Shown here piece by piece: positions 1 through 6,115 of a stretch of DNA of 8,539 bases; the stretch's first letter is position 1, and each line of letters begins with the position of its first letter. The notes below the pieces were generated by a model, which was not told where the DNA came from, searched no databases, and was given only the letters and a program-made list of their open reading frames with translations. The position numbers and the translations under genes are program-made. Source of the stretch: an uncultured Sphingomonas sp. (GTDB lineage Bacteria; Pseudomonadota; Alphaproteobacteria; Sphingomonadales; Sphingomonadaceae); contig CAKTFL010000072.1 of the NCBI GenBank assembly GCA_934555855.1, forward strand, positions 1 through 8,539. Reading direction: 5' to 3'.

Positions 1-164
1 CGGTCGGGGCCGTGAAGCCCGCGCGTCGCGGCGGGCAGCGCCGCCTCCAGCGGCTCGCCGCGGCGGAGCACGGCGTCGAGCAGGCGCAGCGCGGCGCGGC
101 GGGTGGCAGTGCCGAGCGGCTCGGCGGGGCGGAAAGAGCGGGCTTGTGCTTGCGGACGGGACAT
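1..164 (-). CDS. rsmB: RsmB/NusB-type 16S rRNA (cytosine-C5) methyltransferase, N-terminal fragment
   Basis: Partial gene: 54 codons plus two bases are in the window, and the rest lies beyond the left edge. Read on the minus strand from the ATG at 164-162 it begins MSRPQAQARSF, then LGTATRRAALRLLDAVLRRG and EPLEAALPAATRGL. That is the opening of the NusB-like RNA-binding domain found at the N-terminus of alphaproteobacterial RsmB (Fmu/Sun) proteins: an R-x-A-x-x-L-L-D-A-V-L-R-R-G helix, then a helix ending in an ALPAA-type segment. Family knowledge: RsmB makes m5C967 in 16S rRNA using S-adenosylmethionine, in the cytoplasm. The catalytic domain is not visible, so the methyltransferase call rests on this domain and on the neighbouring DUF1674 gene. 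An in-frame upstream ATG at 188-186 would add eight residues; neither start has a clear Shine-Dalgarno. It diverges from the SDHAF4 gene with 52 bases between starts. Confidence 0.68.
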   Translation of the reverse strand, partial: MSRPQAQARSFRPAEPLGTATRRAALRLLDAVLRRGEPLEAALPAATRGLHGPD

Positions 165-204
165 TGCGGGCCGATGTGGCGTGCCCATGCCGCTCGCGCA
201 ATCG

Positions 205-210
205 AAAGGA
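205..210 (+). promoter_or_regulatory. Shine-Dalgarno deciding the SDHAF4 start
   Basis: AAAGGA ends six bases before the ATG at 217. It is the only purine-rich site ahead of any in-frame start of this gene, and it favours the 53-residue protein over the 91-residue reading from 103. Confidence 0.6.
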
Positions 211-216
211 TCAGTG

Positions 217-378
217 ATGGGCCAGCGCCCCGAACACGTGAAGCCGCCCGCTTATCTGTCGGAGAACACGCCCGTGCCCAAGCCTGAGGACAAGCCGCGC
301 CCCGATCACGATCCTCTCGGCAAGGACCCGGTTCGCTATGGCGACTGGGAGTTGAAGGGGGTCGCGGTCGATTTCTGA
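217..378 (+). CDS. SDHAF4-like succinate dehydrogenase assembly factor (DUF1674)
   Basis: Complete small protein of 53 residues. The N-terminal half is charged and proline-rich (PVPKPEDKPRPDHDP). The C-terminus, GKDPVRYGDWELKGVAVDF (residues 35-53), is the diagnostic DUF1674 signature: G-x-D-P-x-R-Y-G-D-W-E-x-K-G ending in a D-F just before the stop. Family knowledge: the eukaryotic homologue SDHAF4/Sdh8 binds the flavinylated SdhA subunit and helps it join SdhB; the bacterial role is inferred from homology. No signal peptide or membrane segment is visible, so it is probably cytoplasmic. An in-frame ATG at 103 would add 38 residues, but that stretch lies over the opposite rsmB start and has unrelated composition. 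AAAGGA at 205-210, six bases before the ATG at 217, supports the short form. It converges on tsaD with a 16-base gap. Confidence 0.85.
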   Translation: MGQRPEHVKPPAYLSENTPVPKPEDKPRPDHDPLGKDPVRYGDWELKGVAVDF

Positions 379-380
379 CG

Positions 381-418
381 CGCGGCGGGGCGACCTACGC
401 CTTCACCCCCGCGCCGCG
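381..418. terminator. Possible shared hairpin between convergent SDHAF4 and tsaD
   Basis: CGCGGCGGGG (381-390) can pair with CCC (408-410) and CGCCGCG (412-418), with one bulged G at 411 and a 17-base loop that contains the tsaD stop codon. It sits exactly at the convergent gene ends and is symmetrical, so it could act on both transcripts. Neither side carries a T-tract, so it is not a canonical rho-independent terminator. In DNA this GC-rich, a ten-pair stem may be chance. Confidence 0.3.
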
Positions 419-1429
419 TACCGCCTCCGCTGACGGGTCGAGCGGCCAGCGCGCCCGGGCAGGCGTGTCGAGCGGATCGGTCAGCCCCGCCGCGAAGCGC
501 TCCGCTCCGGCCCAGGCGATCATCGCCGCATTGTCCGTGCACAGCCAAAGCGGCGGCGCGACGAAGCGGACGCCGTGCTCGGCCGCCAGCGTCTCCATCG
601 CGCCCCGCACGGCATTGTTCGCCGCGACGCCGCCGGCGACCACCAGCGCGGTGATCGGCCCCGCGCTCGCCAGCGCGCGGCGGGTGCGGTCGACCAGGCA
701 CTCGACCACGGCCGCCTGGAACGAGGCGGCGACATCCTCGGGCGGGAACTGCCCGACTGCGCGCGCGACCGCGCTTTTCAGGCCCGCAAAGGAGAAGTGC
801 GGCTCGGCCGCGCCCTTGAGCGGGCGAGGCAGGGGGATCGCCCTGTGGTTTCCTTTTGCCGCCGCGCGCTCCACCGCGGGGCCGCCGGGGAAGCCGAGGC
901 CCAGCAATTTCGCTGTCTTGTCGAACGCCTCGCCTGCCGCGTCGTCGATCGTGGTCGCACGCCGGCGGTACCGCCCGACCCCCTCGACCAGCAGCAGCTG
1001 GCAATGGCCGCCCGATACCAGCAACAACAGGTAAGGGTAGGCGAGGCCCGGATCGGCAAGCCGCGGGCTGAGCGCGTGACCTTCCAGATGATTGACCGCG
1101 ATCAGCGGCTTGCCGGCGGCATGGGCCAGCGCCTTGCCGGTGACGAGGCCGACCATGACCCCGCCGATCAGCCCCGGCCCCGCAGTCGCGGCGACCGCGT
1201 CCACGTCGGCCAGCGTTACGCCCGCTTCCGACAGGGCGGCGGCGACAAGCGGCTCCAGCGCCTCCACATGCGCGCGCGCCGCAATCTCCGGCACGACGCC
1301 GCCAAACGGCGCGTGTGCCGCCTCCTGTCCGGCCAGCTTGTGCGATAGCACCCGACGGTTGGCCGTCACCAGCGCCGCCGCGGTTTCGTCACAGGAGGAT
1401 TCAAGGCCCAGGATCAGCATGAAGGCCAT
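395..1429 (-). CDS. tsaD: tRNA N6-adenosine threonylcarbamoyltransferase TsaD
   Basis: Transfers the threonylcarbamoyl group from threonylcarbamoyl-AMP to A37 of ANN-decoding tRNAs, making t6A. In bacteria it works with TsaB and TsaE in the cytoplasm. The 344 residues match the usual length. Visible landmarks of the ASKHA/Kae1 fold: [15 protein letters not shown] (8-21), [10 protein letters not shown] (47-56), metal-binding NHLEGHA (His114 and His118), VSGGHCQLL (138-146), [13 protein letters not shown] (166-178), [10 protein letters not shown] (263-272) and [12 protein letters not shown] (297-308), with Asp299 as the third metal ligand. All catalytic positions are intact. The start is ambiguous: ATG at 1429 gives [12 protein letters not shown], while the ATG at 1420 gives [13 protein letters not shown], which fits the family better and lies one promoter-length downstream of a candidate -35/-10. 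It diverges from hemC. A solo, essential housekeeping gene. Confidence 0.96.
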   Translation of the reverse strand: MAFMLILGLESSCDETAAALVTANRRVLSHKLAGQEAAHAPFGGVVPEIAARAHVEALEPLVAAALSEAGVTLADVDAVAATAGPGLIGGVMVGLVTGKALAHAAGKPLIAVNHLEGHALSPRLADPGLAYPYLLLLVSGGHCQLLLVEGVGRYRRRATTIDDAAGEAFDKTAKLLGLGFPGGPAVERAAAKGNHRAIPLPRPLKGAAEPHFSFAGLKSAVARAVGQFPPEDVAASFQAAVVECLVDRTRRALASAGPITALVVAGGVAANNAVRGAMETLAAEHGVRFVAPPLWLCTDNAAMIAWAGAERFAAGLTDPLDTPARARWPLDPSAEAVRGAGVKA

Positions 1430-1455
1430 CTAGTGGCCCGCCCCCCGCTTGTCGA
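1427..1455 (-). promoter_or_regulatory. Candidate tsaD promoter (leaderless)
   Basis: On the minus strand, TCGACA (1455-1450; five of six bases match TTGACA) is followed after 17 bases by TAGATG (1432-1427). Transcription would begin near 1420, the second ATG of tsaD, giving an mRNA with little or no leader. This agrees with the absence of a Shine-Dalgarno before either ATG and with family alignment favouring the second ATG. The -10 match is weak, so this is inference. Confidence 0.3.
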
Positions 1456-1483
1456 AGGGCGTGGCGTCGGCCATGGCCGGGCG

Positions 1484-2395
1484 ATGGTGCATTTTCGTCT
1501 TGGCACGCGCGGCTCGGCCCTAGCTTTGGTTCAGGCCGGCATGGTCCGGGCGGCGCTGTGTGCCGCGCATGGCTGGACCGAGGATCAGGTCGAAACGGTG
1601 GTGATCCGCACAACCGGCGACCGTGTCCAGGACCGCGCGTTGGCCGAGATCGGCGGCAAGGCGCTGTGGACCAAGGAACTCGATCGGGCGCTGCTGGCGG
1701 GCGAGGTCGATGCCTGCGTTCATTCCATGAAGGATGTGGAGACGCTTCGGCCCGAGGCGATCCGGATCGCGGCCATCCTGCCGCGCGCCGACGTTCGCGA
1801 CCGGCTGATCGGTGCCGACGACATCGCGGCCCTGCCTGCCGGTGCCCGGATCGGCTCCAGCTCGCCGCGCCGCCGTGCCCAGCTGCTCCGGCGACGGCCG
1901 GACCTTCGGGTGGTGCTGTTCCGAGGCAATGTCGACACCCGGCTTGCCAAGCTGGCGGCCGGCGAGGTCGATGCGACGCTGCTCGCGGCGGCCGGGCTCG
2001 ACCGCCTGGGACGCGGCGGGGTGGGATGGCCGATCGGGCCCGACATCATGCTGCCCGCGCCAGCCCAGGGGGCGGTCGGAATCGAGGTCCGCGCGGACGA
2101 TGAGGTTGCGAGGGGCGCGGTCGGCGTGATCGATCACGCGCCTAGCCATGTCTGCGTGCTGGCGGAGCGCGCGCTGCTGGCCGGTCTGCGCGCCGACTGC
2201 CATTCGCCGGTCGGGGCACTTGCCACGATCGCGGGCCACACCATCCGGCTCCGGGCGGAATTGCTGGCCGAGGATGGCGACGGGCTGGTCGAGGGCGAGC
2301 TGACCGGCGCTGATCCCGCGGCGCTCGGGCGCGGTCTGGCTGCGGACCTGCTCGCCCGCGCCCCGGAGTCGGTGCGCCGGTTGTTCGGCGGATGA
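1484..2395 (+). CDS. hemC: Hydroxymethylbilane synthase (porphobilinogen deaminase)
   Basis: Polymerises four porphobilinogen molecules into hydroxymethylbilane, the step before uroporphyrinogen III in heme and other tetrapyrrole synthesis; cytoplasmic. With the ATG at 1484 the protein has 303 residues, close to the family norm. It opens with FRLGTRGSALALVQA (4-18) and carries IRTTGD (41-46), GGKALWTKELDRALL (57-71), VHSMKDVETL (79-88) with catalytic Asp84, GSSSPRRRAQLL (124-135), RGNVDTRLAKL (147-157), LPAPAQGAVGIEVR (190-203) and ERALLAGLRADCHSPVGALA (228-247). Cys239 in that last segment is the attachment site of the dipyrromethane cofactor. A longer reading from the GTG at 1433 adds 17 residues (ARPPLVEGRGVGHGRA) not typical of the family, so I prefer 1484, although no good Shine-Dalgarno precedes it. 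Its end overlaps hemD by four bases, so it leads the hemC-hemD-mitofilin-like cluster. Confidence 0.95.
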   Translation: MVHFRLGTRGSALALVQAGMVRAALCAAHGWTEDQVETVVIRTTGDRVQDRALAEIGGKALWTKELDRALLAGEVDACVHSMKDVETLRPEAIRIAAILPRADVRDRLIGADDIAALPAGARIGSSSPRRRAQLLRRRPDLRVVLFRGNVDTRLAKLAAGEVDATLLAAAGLDRLGRGGVGWPIGPDIMLPAPAQGAVGIEVRADDEVARGAVGVIDHAPSHVCVLAERALLAGLRADCHSPVGALATIAGHTIRLRAELLAEDGDGLVEGELTGADPAALGRGLAADLLARAPESVRRLFGG

Positions 2396-3075
2396 GCGGA
2401 CGGGGGCGCCGGGTCGCGCTGGTGCTGCGTCCGGAGCCGGGCAACAGCCGTACGGCCGACCGGCTTCGCCGCGCCGGACTCGACGCCCGCCAGCTGCCGC
2501 TGTTCGCCACCGCCGCGCTGGATTGGACGCCGCCCGACCCCGCCCGCTACGACGCGCTGCTCGTCACCAGTGGCAATGCCGTTCGCAGGGCGGGCGCGGG
2601 GCTGGACAGGCTAAGGACACTGCCGACCGTCGCCATCGGCGAGGCCACGGCGGCGGCCGCGCGCGAAGCAGGGCTGGACGTCAGGCTGGTCGGGTCGGGG
2701 AACGCCGACGAAGCGGCAAGTCGGGCGCGGGCGGCGGGTCTTCTCCGGCTGCTGCACCTTGCCGCCCGCGAGGCGGTGGTGCTGCCCGGCATCGATGCCG
2801 TGCCGGTTTATGCCAGCGAGGCGCTGCCGGTCGCGGCGGGCGTGCTGGCGCGAGAAGCCGGCGCGACGGTTCTTCTACACTCGCCCCGTGCTGCGGCGCG
2901 CTTCGCGGAACTGGTCGGCCGTGACGGCTTGAAGCGAGAGGATTGGCGTCTAGCCGCGTTCAGCCCCGCCGTCGCGGCGGTCGCGGGACCGGGGTGGCGG
3001 CAGGTGCTCGTCGCGCCGGTGCCGACGGACGCCGCGCTGATCGCCGCGATGGACATGGTGGCCGGCACGGATTGA
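2392..3075 (+). CDS. hemD: Uroporphyrinogen-III synthase
   Basis: Cyclises hydroxymethylbilane with inversion of ring D to give uroporphyrinogen III, taking the product of the preceding gene. It starts at the ATG of an ATGA overlap with the hemC stop, which implies translational coupling. The 227 residues are normal for the family, which is highly divergent in sequence. Recognisable parts: VALVLRPEPGNSRTADRLRRAGLDARQLPLF (8-38), the typical first strand and helix; YDALLVTSGNAVRRA (53-67); PTVAIGEATAAAAREAGLDVRLVGSGNADEA (78-108); AVPVYASEALP (136-146), matching the R-x-V-x-x-Y-x-x-x-P segment of the domain linker; and TVLLHSPRAAARFAELV (159-175). No catalytic residue is diagnostic in this family. 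The assignment rests on these segments plus position after hemC, which together are strong. Confidence 0.92.
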   Translation: MSGRGRRVALVLRPEPGNSRTADRLRRAGLDARQLPLFATAALDWTPPDPARYDALLVTSGNAVRRAGAGLDRLRTLPTVAIGEATAAAAREAGLDVRLVGSGNADEAASRARAAGLLRLLHLAAREAVVLPGIDAVPVYASEALPVAAGVLAREAGATVLLHSPRAAARFAELVGRDGLKREDWRLAAFSPAVAAVAGPGWRQVLVAPVPTDAALIAAMDMVAGTD

Positions 3076-3106
3076 CCGCGTCGGCGGTGGCAGGGATAAG
3101 CGGGTC

Positions 3107-3943
3107 ATGAGCGGCTACCAGTCGACCGACCAGACTCGATCGCGCGTCCGCTGGGCGTGGATCGGCGCGATGCTGCTGATCGCGTTCGTCGCCGGGCTGA
3201 CGACCGCGCGGTTCGCGTCGACGCGCTTCCCCGGGATCGACCGCGAAGAGGTGGCGCCGGCCGCCCGGGCCGTATCGAGGGCGGCCGCCCCCGTTGTTCC
3301 CGCCGCGGCGGCTGATTCCTCAGCGGCGGCAGTCGATCCGCAAACGCTTGCCACCCGCGAAACGGCTCTTTCGGCGCAGATCGCCTCGCTGGAGGCGCGC
3401 ACCGCGACCCTGACCGCCGATGCGGGTGCCGCAGGTGGCCAGGCGACGCGCGCGGAGGCGATGCTGGTCGCCTTTGCCGCGCGCCGCGCGATCGATCGTG
3501 GACTTGGCCGAGGCTATCTGGAGGGGCAGTTACGCACCCGTTTCGGGGCCGCCCAGCCGCACGCGACGGAGCAGGTGATCGCCTCCGCGCGGCAGCCGCT
3601 GACGCTTGAGGATCTGCGGCAGGGGCTGGATGCCATTGCTGCCGACCTGTCGACCGGCACCAGCAGCCGCGGCTGGCTTGCCGGGCTGGGGGGCGAATTG
3701 TCCGGGCTGATCGTGCTGCGAAAGGTGGGGGTGCCCTCTCCCTTGCCCGCCGACCGGCTGGCAAGGGCGCGCCGGCTGATCGAGGCGGGACAGGTAGAGG
3801 CGGCACGAGCGGAGGTCGCCCGGATGCCGGGCGCGGTCGGCGCGGGCAATTGGTTGGCCGCGGCAGACCGTTATGTGGCGACCAGGGGAGCGCTGGACGT
3901 ACTGGAAGGCGCGGCGATTACCGGGCAGTCGGCGGCGGGATAA
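3107..3943 (+). CDS. Mic60/mitofilin-like inner-membrane protein in the hem operon
   Basis: 278 residues. Layout: a short charged N-terminus; one hydrophobic segment RWAWIGAMLLIAFVAGL (15-31), likely a membrane anchor with most of the protein in the periplasm; an Ala/Pro/Val-rich linker (about 48-77); a predicted coiled-coil or long helix (about 80-125, QTLATRETALSAQIASLEAR); then a helical C-terminal region. Its end, LARARRLIEAGQVEAARAEVARMPGAVGAGNWLAAADRYVATRGALDVLE (218-267), resembles the C-terminal mitofilin domain: a helix with an EAG-x-x-x-A-A pattern, a small-residue linker, NWLAAAD, then a final helix. Family knowledge: alphaproteobacterial Mic60 homologues are often encoded beside hem genes, have this anchor/coiled-coil/mitofilin architecture, and are linked to membrane shaping. 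It lies 31 bases after hemD, with AGGGA at 3092-3096 ahead of the ATG, so probably in the same operon. The usual call would be 'hypothetical protein'; the mitofilin assignment is by pattern and context. Confidence 0.62.
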   Translation: MSGYQSTDQTRSRVRWAWIGAMLLIAFVAGLTTARFASTRFPGIDREEVAPAARAVSRAAAPVVPAAAADSSAAAVDPQTLATRETALSAQIASLEARTATLTADAGAAGGQATRAEAMLVAFAARRAIDRGLGRGYLEGQLRTRFGAAQPHATEQVIASARQPLTLEDLRQGLDAIAADLSTGTSSRGWLAGLGGELSGLIVLRKVGVPSPLPADRLARARRLIEAGQVEAARAEVARMPGAVGAGNWLAAADRYVATRGALDVLEGAAITGQSAAG

Positions 3944-3962
3944 GGCCGACGGGCCGGATCGC

Positions 3963-4751
3963 TCAGGCCAGCCGGTCGATCAGTGCCATGGCCCCTTGCG
4001 GTGCACGAACCTTGGCGCCGTTGATGAAGAACACGAACGTCTCGCGCGGGATGGACGGCAGAGTCTCGCCGCCGAAATAAGGCAGGTCCCCAGGCTGGCC
4101 ACCCGCTTCCCAGGCGCGGGCAGCGGCCGCCCAAACGCCGAGCGCGGTGTCGTCATAGCCGGTCGGCACGTCCTCGACAGCCTGTTCCAGCCGCGCATAG
4201 ACGAAACTGCCGGTCACGTCCGCGATGGCGGGATACTCGGCCGAGTCCGCATAAACCAGCGACACCCCGGCCTCCCGTGCCATCTGGACGAACTCCGGAC
4301 AGCGGAAGCTGTCATGTCGTACCTGCACCGCATGGCGAAGAGGAACGCCGGCATGGCTGCCCGGCAACAGCCCAAAAAACGCGCGAAAGTCGTCCGCGTC
4401 GAATTTCTTGGTGGCCATGAACTGCCACAGGATCGGCCCCAGCCTGTCGCCCAACTCGGTCAGGCCCTGGCTGACGAAGCGCTCGACCGACTCGCCCGCC
4501 TCGGCCAGCACCTTGCGGTTGGTGCAATAGCGCGATGCCTTTACCGCAAAGACGAAGCCGTCCGGCACCGTGTCGCGCCACATCGACCAGCTCGCAGGCT
4601 TGAAGGACGAATAATAGGTCCCGTTGATCTCGATCGCGCTGAGCCGGCGCGAGGCGTATTCCAGCTCGCGCTTGTGCGGCCATTTTTCGGGATAGAAGGT
4701 CCCGCGCCACGGCTCATAGGTCCAGCCGCCGATACCGATTCGGATCGTCAT
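3963..4751 (-). CDS. DUF72 (YecE-like) family protein
   Basis: 262 residues from the ATG at 4751, the usual DUF72 length. A longer reading from 4814 adds 21 residues that look non-homologous (MPAAPHGWMLTPRAS), and DUF72 proteins start just before the first strand, so I use MTIRIGIGGW. Family landmarks: IRIGIGGWTYEPWRGTFYP (3-21), with the G-x-x-G-W turn; LSAIEINGTYYSSFKPASWSMW (37-58); GFVFAVKASRYCTN (65-78); LGPILWQF (104-111); AVQVRHDSFRCPEF (141-154), in place of the usual E-x-R-H-x-S-W; VYADSAEYPAI (167-177); FVYARLEQ (183-190); and FVFFINGAKVRAPQGAMALIDRL (239-261), the C-terminal signature. The fold is a TIM barrel; no reaction is established for the family. No signal peptide or membrane segment is visible. 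It converges on the mitofilin-like gene with a 19-base gap and diverges from the LysR gene. No clear Shine-Dalgarno. Confidence 0.9.
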   Translation of the reverse strand: MTIRIGIGGWTYEPWRGTFYPEKWPHKRELEYASRRLSAIEINGTYYSSFKPASWSMWRDTVPDGFVFAVKASRYCTNRKVLAEAGESVERFVSQGLTELGDRLGPILWQFMATKKFDADDFRAFFGLLPGSHAGVPLRHAVQVRHDSFRCPEFVQMAREAGVSLVYADSAEYPAIADVTGSFVYARLEQAVEDVPTGYDDTALGVWAAAARAWEAGGQPGDLPYFGGETLPSIPRETFVFFINGAKVRAPQGAMALIDRLA

Positions 4752-4862
4752 GGTAGCCGGTGTAGCAGCAGACGCGCGTGGAGTGAGCATCCAACCGTGA
4801 GGTGCGGCCGGCAATCGCCATCCATGCCGATGAGCGCTAACTCAGGGCACCGTGTCTCCGGG

Positions 4863-5762
4863 ATGGAACAGATGGACCTGCTCGCGCTTGCCGACTTCAA
4901 CCTCGTCGCCCGGCATGGCGGTTTCGGAAAGGCGTCGCGCGCGGCAGGGCGGCCAAAGGCGACGCTGTCCCGCCGCGTCGCGGAACTGGAGGCGAGCCTC
5001 GATCTGCGCTTGTTTGAACGCGGCGCTCGCGCGCTGAAGCTGACGGAGGAAGGGCGCGCGCTGTTCCAGCGCACCGCACAGCTGTTGACCGAGCTCGACG
5101 AGACGGCGGCGGCGATCGCGTCCGGCGGGCACGATCCACGCGGGCGATTGCGGATCAGTGCGCCCCTGCTGTTCTCCCAATTGGCGATGGGCAAGCTGGC
5201 GGCAGGGTTCGCCCGCAAATTCCCGCAGGTGCGCCTGGAGGTCACGACCGAGGACCGCGCCGTCGATATGATCGAGGAAGCATATGACCTGGTGATCCGG
5301 GTCAATCCGGCGCCTGACGTGAACTTGGTCGGGCGCGCCTTTCTTCACGACAGGCTGGTGGTGGTAGCGCCCCCACACCTGACGCGACCACTGGAGGGCG
5401 AGGCGGTCCCGGCCGTGATTCGCGGCGCCGCTGCTCCAGATGGCTGGCGCGTGAAAACCTCGTCGGGCAGCACCGGCATTCAGATTGCTCCCGTGCTCAG
5501 CCTGCCGTCACACCTGATGGTTCGCGACGCAGTGCGCGAGGGCGTCGGCGCGGGTCAGCTGCCAGTCTCTCTGGTCGGACATGATCTCGCAAATGGTACG
5601 CTCGCCCATTGGGGGGACACGGACGGCCCGGACACGGTGCTCTGGGCGCTTTACCCTACCCGCCGATTGCTGAGCGCCCGCGTGTCGGCCTTTCTCGATC
5701 ACCTGAGGCAGGCGTTTCCGCACGGGACACCGGACGAGTTCGCCGCCTATGTCGCGGCCTGA
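4863..5762 (+). CDS. LysR-family transcriptional regulator
   Basis: 299 residues from the ATG at 4863. The N-terminal winged helix-turn-helix is clear: LALADFNLVARHGGFGKASRAAGRPKATLSRRVAELEASLDLRLFERGARALKLTEEG covers about residues 7-64, with the LysR pattern of a short helix, A-S-x-x-x-G-x-x-K-A-T-L-S-R-R-V as recognition helix, L-E-x-x-L-x-x-R-L-F-E-R wing and L-T-E-E-G turn. A linker helix follows (66-87), then the effector-binding domain from GRLRISAPLLFSQLAMGKLAAGFARKFPQVRLEVTTEDRAVD (94-135) through YDLVIRV (141-147) to the C-terminus. The K-A-T-L-S-R-R-V form resembles regulators of the DsdC/AaeR-like subgroup common in proteobacteria. Alternative in-frame ATGs lie at 4824, 4830 and 4872; the domain starts at once after 4863/4872. 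It diverges from the DUF72 gene across 111 bases, so self-regulation and control of that gene are both possible. Effector unknown. Confidence 0.93.
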   Translation: MEQMDLLALADFNLVARHGGFGKASRAAGRPKATLSRRVAELEASLDLRLFERGARALKLTEEGRALFQRTAQLLTELDETAAAIASGGHDPRGRLRISAPLLFSQLAMGKLAAGFARKFPQVRLEVTTEDRAVDMIEEAYDLVIRVNPAPDVNLVGRAFLHDRLVVVAPPHLTRPLEGEAVPAVIRGAAAPDGWRVKTSSGSTGIQIAPVLSLPSHLMVRDAVREGVGAGQLPVSLVGHDLANGTLAHWGDTDGPDTVLWALYPTRRLLSARVSAFLDHLRQAFPHGTPDEFAAYVAA

Positions 5763-5845
5763 CGTCACGGGTCGCGTGAACAGGCTATATCAGGATCTGC
5801 GCCGAAACCATTCCACGCGTCGCCAGATGCTTTCAGCATGACGAC

Positions 5846-5920
5846 TGGAGCGGGCGAAGGGATTCGAACCCTCGACCCCAACCTTGGCAAGGTTGTGCTC
5901 TACCCCTGAGCTACGCCCGC
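5846..5920 (-). tRNA. tRNA-Gly (anticodon GCC)
   Basis: Read on the minus strand from 5920, the full cloverleaf is present: acceptor GCGGGCG pairing with CGCCCGC; D arm GCTC/GAGC around AGGGGTA; anticodon arm CAACC/GGTTG with loop TTGCCAA, giving anticodon GCC; variable loop GGGTC; T arm GAGGG/CCCTT with loop TTCGAAT; discriminator T at 5849; and CCA encoded in the DNA at 5848-5846. GCC reads GGC and GGU codons. All stems pair, with one G-T closing pair in the T arm. It stands alone, on the strand opposite the genes on both sides. Confidence 0.97.
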
Positions 5921-5969
5921 TCTGGCGTTCTGCCCCCTACCGAAGCGGCGGTGGGCGGGTGAGGGGCGG

Positions 5970-5998
5970 CCTCTAACAGTGGTATCGGGAGGCTGCAA
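5970..5998 (-). promoter_or_regulatory. Candidate promoter of tRNA-Gly
   Basis: On the minus strand TTGCAG (5998-5993) is followed after 17 bases by TAGAGG (5975-5970); shifted by one, the -10 reads TTAGAG with 16-base spacing. A start near 5963 would leave a leader of about 40 bases before the mature tRNA 5' end. That leader can fold through the C4/G4-rich arms at about 5933-5966, which might guide processing. The -35 matches TTGACA at four of six positions. Confidence 0.42.
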
Positions 5999-6029
5999 GC
6001 CCGTTTTTCATCCCATTGCTGCGATGCGG

Positions 6030-6076
6030 AAAAAGAAGGGTGCCCGGCTCGCAAGTGGGGGAGTGGGCCGGGCACC
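6030..6076 (-). terminator. Rho-independent terminator, minus strand
   Basis: GGTGCCCGGC (6039-6048) and GCCGGGCACC (6067-6076) form a perfect 10-bp inverted repeat with an 18-base loop. On the minus strand the stem is followed by C then TTCTTTTT (6037-6030). On the plus strand it is followed by AGGAACGAGG, without T residues, so it is oriented to end minus-strand transcription. It could also shield the tRNA promoter at 5970-5998 from transcription entering from the right. Confidence 0.6.
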
Positions 6077-6092
6077 AGGAACGAGGGGAGCC
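6030..6092 (-). ncRNA. Candidate C-rich small RNA ending in a rho-independent terminator
   Basis: No gene is annotated here, yet the minus strand reads like the end of an independent short transcript. A perfect 10-bp stem is followed by TTCTTTTT. Just upstream is GCTCCCCTCG (about 6090-6081), and the hairpin loop holds CCACTCCCCCACTTG, so the RNA would carry two CUCCCC-type stretches complementary to Shine-Dalgarno sequences. A TAAACT element at 6101-6096 could be its -10, placing the start near 6090 and giving about 60 nt. No good -35 stands 16-18 bases further up, which lowers confidence. The only neighbours reading toward this point on the minus strand are none, since the two-component genes run the other way, so the terminator has no protein gene to serve. 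The exact 5' end is uncertain. Confidence 0.38.
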
Positions 6093-6115
6093 GGAAGTTT
6101 AGCGTGCGCGCATGT

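Noticed and set aside
575..1348. 257-residue open frame antisense to tsaD
   Set aside because: Every TsaD motif is intact on the other strand; the antisense reading is Arg/Gln-rich with no domain.
1433..1483. GTG start at 1433 for hemC
   Set aside because: It would add 17 residues unlike other HemC N-termini, and it lies within the -10 proposed for tsaD without a Shine-Dalgarno.
1520..2239. 239-residue open frame antisense to hemC
   Set aside because: hemC has all catalytic motifs on the plus strand; the antisense reading has no family signature.
3873..4862. Long open frame running upstream of the LysR gene, giving a 629-residue reading
   Set aside because: It is the antisense of the well-supported DUF72 gene. 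The LysR homology begins only at about 4863, and the upstream residues have antisense-like Arg/Gly/Ala composition.
5760..5767. Palindrome TGACGTCA at the LysR stop codon
   Set aside because: An 8-base palindrome overlapping a stop codon is easily chance; there is no second copy or context suggesting an operator.
5827..5839. Small hairpin ATGC-TTTCA-GCAT downstream of the LysR gene
   Set aside because: Only four pairs and no T-tract on either strand, so it is not a credible terminator.
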